This document shows, one piece after another, positions 15,420-17,973 of a stretch of DNA of 17,973 bases. The position numbers were made by a program, and so were the translations under genes. This DNA comes from CAZCBJ01 sp964496705 (GTDB taxonomy: Bacteria > Chloroflexota > Anaerolineae > Anaerolineales > Anaerolineaceae), in assembly GCA_964496705.1 (NCBI GenBank), contig CAZCBJ010000065.1, positions 1-17,973 on the forward strand, in the 5' to 3' direction. The notes under the pieces are model-generated. The model had not been told where the DNA came from. It saw nothing but the letters and a program-made list of their open reading frames with translations, and ran no database searches. How positions within the stretch are numbered: the stretch's first letter is position 1; each line of letters opens with the position of its first letter.

Positions 15420-16116
15420 GGGTTTCCTTGGTGATATATTGGATTGCATCCTCTCCCAACATGAACATCAGGTCGATGATGGATACTTGCGGGTCATAAG
15501 GTGGGTGTAATTGAGGATAAGGTTCATAATCGTAGCGCATATATTCGAGCGAGATGCCAGCCTTCTCAAATTGTTCGTCATCAATGTAATCCCTAGCGGC
15601 CGGTCCGGATATATAGTGATCGGCGCCGACGGCTTTGAGGATCTCAACCAACCTTTCAGTTCTGGCTCCCTGAATGTTTTTGAGTTCTGACGAACGAATA
15701 AATTGAGTGTGGTGAATGCCTAATGCTTTGGCCAATGCGATGGTCATATCAATGGTGAAATCGGCCAACAAGGCAGGATGTTGTTGATAAAAGGATTCCA
15801 ACAGGGGAGCGTAGGTTCGGAAATGCGGCGCTTTGTGATAGGCAAGTTTAATGGCAGTCCAATGTTCACGATTCCAGGGGGCATCCCAACAAATGCGAAT
15901 TTGGTAGATGGGGATGTTTTCAGTTTGTGCGCCTTTGCTGTAGACCGGGATGGTCAACCATTGTGATCCTTGAGTGGTTTTTATACGATTGCGGTTCCGC
16001 CAGCTACGTTTGTCGAATTGCACATCATCATAGAAAACAAACAGGTCGGCTTTGTAAATCTGATGGAAGTAACCTCGCCAGGGAATATAGGATGGTTGGA
16101 GGATCACACAATTCAT
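15409..16116 (-). CDS. WbqC-family protein
   Basis: The 235-residue protein has the N-terminal signature of the WbqC family: QPSYIPWRGYF at residues 7-17, then ADLFVFYDDVQF and SWRNRNRIKT. Length fits the family (about 230 residues). Members are found in polysaccharide loci, often beside DegT-type aminotransferases and methyltransferases; the biochemical activity is not firmly established as far as I know. Here it sits six bases after the GT2 gene and overlaps the methyltransferase by 11 bases, with WecE two genes on. A role in acylating or otherwise modifying the amino sugar made by WecE is inferred. No good Shine-Dalgarno sequence precedes the ATG, in line with coupling. Confidence 0.85.
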   Translation of the reverse strand: MNCVILQPSYIPWRGYFHQIYKADLFVFYDDVQFDKRSWRNRNRIKTTQGSQWLTIPVYSKGAQTENIPIYQIRICWDAPWNREHWTAIKLAYHKAPHFRTYAPLLESFYQQHPALLADFTIDMTIALAKALGIHHTQFIRSSELKNIQGARTERLVEILKAVGADHYISGPAARDYIDDEQFEKAGISLEYMRYDYEPYPQLHPPYDPQVSIIDLMFMLGEDAIQYITKETHGK

Positions 16117-16122
16117 TGTGTT

Positions 16123-17085
16123 TTACCGATCATCCTGTCTGGTCTTCATCTGGATGACATAAGACGGGCGGTCCATACTGCGGTCAAAGATTCTCGCCAT
16201 GTATTCGCCGAAGATACCCAACGCGAAAAGTTGGGTTCCGCTGAAAATTGCGATTATGGATGCCAGAAATGGAAAGCCGGGGATGCTGCCAGCCGATACG
16301 GTGATGATGACCACGTAAGCCAGGATGACAATACCAAAAAGGGTAAAGAAGAAACCCAGCATGCTGGCAAACCGCAAAGGGGCTGTGCTGAAGCCTGTCA
16401 ACACCAGCATCGCCTGTCCAAACAATTTGGCAAAATTATAATTGGAAACTCCTACCTGGCGAGGGGTTTCGTTAATGGGTGTGGTGGCGAACCGTGTGGT
16501 TCCCCAAGAGAGCAAAACATCCAAGATGACATTTGGACCCTGAAAGGTCTCAAAAGCATCACGCAGACTGGCGCGGAAAGCACGAAAAGAACCAATGTCA
16601 CGGATGGTGGGAATGCCCATGACGTAAGCGAGGACACGTTTGGTTAATTTGGAAAAGATATTGCGCCACCATTCGTGAGGCAACTTGCGCGGGATGCCGT
16701 AGACCACGTCGAAACCCTCAGCCAGCCTGACCAACAAGTTGGGTATTTCCTCGGGGGGGTGTTGGAGGTCGTCATCCATGGTGATGACCACCTCATTTCT
16801 GGCATTTCTCACTCCGCAGAGTAAAGCGTTATGCTGGCCGTAATTGCGCATCATCTTCAGGCCCTGAACGCTAGTATGATTCGCAGCCAATTCTTGGATG
16901 GTTTGCCAGGATCCATCCCCGCTGCCGTCATCCACCAGGATGACCTCGAAAGGGTTTCCAAGTTTCAGAAAGACATTTTCGAGACGGTTAACTAATTCAA
17001 CAAGAGTTGCCTGGCTGTTGTAAACCGGGATGACAACCGAACAGCTCAAAGGGGTTTGGGGAGTATTTTGGAGGTTAGTATCCAC
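16123..17085 (-). CDS. GT2 family polyprenyl-phosphate sugar transferase (GtrB/ArnC/DPM1-like)
   Basis: From the GTG at 17085 the product is 320 residues. The GT-A domain has VVIPVYN near residues 17-23, VDDGS (51-55) and the metal-binding MDDDLQHP (103-110). Two C-terminal membrane helices (~236-265 and ~271-297) match the GtrB/ArnC/DPM1-like group, which moves a sugar from a nucleotide donor to polyprenyl phosphate at the inner face of the membrane. Such lipid-linked sugars are the donors for GT-C enzymes like the GT87-type protein at 2650. The GTG start overlaps the upstream stop by 11 bases and has AAAGAG about seven bases before it. An ATG at 17145 in the same frame would add 20 residues and overlap by 71 bases; I think it less likely. 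Which sugar is moved is unknown. Confidence 0.85.
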   Translation of the reverse strand: MDTNLQNTPQTPLSCSVVIPVYNSQATLVELVNRLENVFLKLGNPFEVILVDDGSGDGSWQTIQELAANHTSVQGLKMMRNYGQHNALLCGVRNARNEVVITMDDDLQHPPEEIPNLLVRLAEGFDVVYGIPRKLPHEWWRNIFSKLTKRVLAYVMGIPTIRDIGSFRAFRASLRDAFETFQGPNVILDVLLSWGTTRFATTPINETPRQVGVSNYNFAKLFGQAMLVLTGFSTAPLRFASMLGFFFTLFGIVILAYVVIITVSAGSIPGFPFLASIIAIFSGTQLFALGIFGEYMARIFDRSMDRPSYVIQMKTRQDDR

Positions 17086-17959
17086 AGTTGAACTCTTTAT
17101 TGAAACTGTTAAATAAATCCCGGTCTGGCGGGTTGGGTTCCTCATCCCGGACTATGCGAATGAAGGTCTGGCAAAACCCTGTCCGGACAGACGGGTCGGT
17201 CTGAATGGCGGCCTGCGCCATTTCCAGCGCAGTCTGCCATCGTCCGGTACGCACGTAGGCTTCGACAAAAGGGAGTAATTCGGATTGATGAATGGGTTTC
17301 AAGCCCAAGTTATTGGCATCATCCAAGAGTGATATCACCGTCTCCCATTTATTTTCCTGACGGGCCAATTCAGCTTTGTAGAAATAGTAACACCAGCCGT
17401 GAGATGGCTCGCTTCCAAAAAGACTCTTAGGAGGTACAACTGGATGTTCGGGATTTTTGATGATATTGCCAAGATTAGACAATAAAATGGCGTCAGTTAA
17501 TTGATAGGGAAGGTCTTGAATTGAATTTTTATTGGTGAAACGATTATCCATCACGCGCAGGCAGGCAGGATAAGGGTAATAAATGACGACAGACTTTTTT
17601 GTATTGCCCTCAAAGGTCGTTGCTCGGTAATTAAAATCAACCGATGTACCGGATTCCAATGATACAAGGGAGCCTTTGAGGCGAGCTTTTGTATAAAGAA
17701 GCAAATACGGCATCGGTTCAGTTGCACGATAATCCGGCGCGTAAATCATATTAAGTGGCGCTGATAACGAATAATCCGAATAAAATTGGAGGGGTAATTC
17801 GTGGGAAATAAGCATGGTTCCAGGTTTCAATCCAGGGATACGCCAGGATAATTCCCAAAAAAATTGGCGTTGAACATTCCATGCCCGGCGAAAGGTGTTC
17901 GCCGATTGGAAATGAGAGCCTACAGCCAAAGCAATCAGTACAACTAAGACGATTTTCAT
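17075..17959 (-). CDS. Membrane/TPR protein, probably C-terminal part of a longer product
   Basis: The 294-residue reading frame begins with a single hydrophobic segment (residues ~3-15) followed by SHFQSANTFRRAW and QRQFFWELSWRIPGLKPGT. I associate that layout with the last membrane helix and outer domain of long polytopic proteins in Anaerolineae. Residues ~200-280 contain two TPR-like helical repeats (AELARQENKWETVISLL and VRTGRWQTALEMAQAAI). An in-frame TAA lies just upstream (17963-17965), so this frame cannot extend. Another frame ends in TGA overlapping the ATG (ATGA). It is therefore either a coupled gene or the 3' piece of a gene broken by a frameshift. It lies directly before GtrB; role unknown. 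Confidence 0.6.
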   Translation of the reverse strand: MKIVLVVLIALAVGSHFQSANTFRRAWNVQRQFFWELSWRIPGLKPGTMLISHELPLQFYSDYSLSAPLNMIYAPDYRATEPMPYLLLYTKARLKGSLVSLESGTSVDFNYRATTFEGNTKKSVVIYYPYPACLRVMDNRFTNKNSIQDLPYQLTDAILLSNLGNIIKNPEHPVVPPKSLFGSEPSHGWCYYFYKAELARQENKWETVISLLDDANNLGLKPIHQSELLPFVEAYVRTGRWQTALEMAQAAIQTDPSVRTGFCQTFIRIVRDEEPNPPDRDLFNSFNKEFNCGY

Positions 17960-17973
17960 TTCTTAATGATTTG

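Noticed and set aside
15420..15449. ATG start of the methyltransferase at 15449
   Set aside because: The AAGGA site sits before the ATG at 15419, and the longer form would overlap WbqC by 41 bases.
17086..17145. ATG start of the GT2 gene at 17145
   Set aside because: It would overlap the upstream gene by 71 bases and add 20 residues without family likeness. The GTG at 17085 has a purine-rich site and a short overlap, though the ATG cannot be excluded.

Overview
The window looks like a chromosomal surface-polysaccharide and cell-envelope locus from a Gram-negative-type or multilayered bacterium, most likely a Chloroflexota member of the Anaerolineae. I infer this from the gene mix: Pro/Thr-linker lipoproteins, an immune-inhibitor-A-like secreted metalloprotease, TgpA-like transglutaminases, GT87 membrane proteins and a TPR/membrane protein of a type I associate with that class. 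No rRNA, tRNA, CRISPR array, insertion sequence or phage gene is visible. Coding density is high and there is no gene-free stretch above about 200 bases.

Layout. (1) 1-1270, minus: the N-terminal ~60% of a two-domain oxidoreductase (MDR dehydrogenase-like plus Gfo/Idh/MocA-like), cut by the window edge. (2) 1453-7519, plus: a polytopic glycopolymer-formation protein, a GT87-like mannosyltransferase-type protein, a lipoprotein with a Pro/Thr linker, a Wzz-like chain-length protein and a large membrane-anchored zinc metalloprotease. (3) 7586-7813, minus, and 7868-10183, plus: a small YtxH-like membrane protein and a TgpA-like transglutaminase, divergently transcribed from promoters whose -10 boxes overlap. 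(4) 10217-11941, plus: a GAF-PAS class IIIb adenylate cyclase with its own promoter and RBS. (5) 17959 down to 11951, minus: a tightly packed eight-gene run encoding a TPR-containing membrane-protein fragment, a GtrB/ArnC-like GT2, a WbqC-family protein, a SAM methyltransferase, a WecE/RffA sugar aminotransferase, two small membrane proteins and a PfkB-fold protein.

How it may work together (inference): WecE makes a dTDP-4-amino-4,6-dideoxy sugar. WbqC and the methyltransferase, translationally coupled to each other, are candidates to modify it. GtrB moves a sugar onto polyprenyl phosphate. On the other arm, GT87 and the polytopic proteins use lipid-linked sugars outside the membrane, and the Wzz-like protein sets chain length. 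The sugar nucleotide precursors (RmlA/RmlB) are not in the window.

Most notable signals: the PfkB-family protein has Ser where the catalytic Asp should be. A set of genes without Shine-Dalgarno sequences carries a -10-like hexamer ending exactly seven bases before the ATG, which predicts leaderless transcripts. The transglutaminase and YtxH genes have face-to-face promoters. The last gene starts at an ATGA overlap and looks like the C-terminal part of a longer membrane protein.
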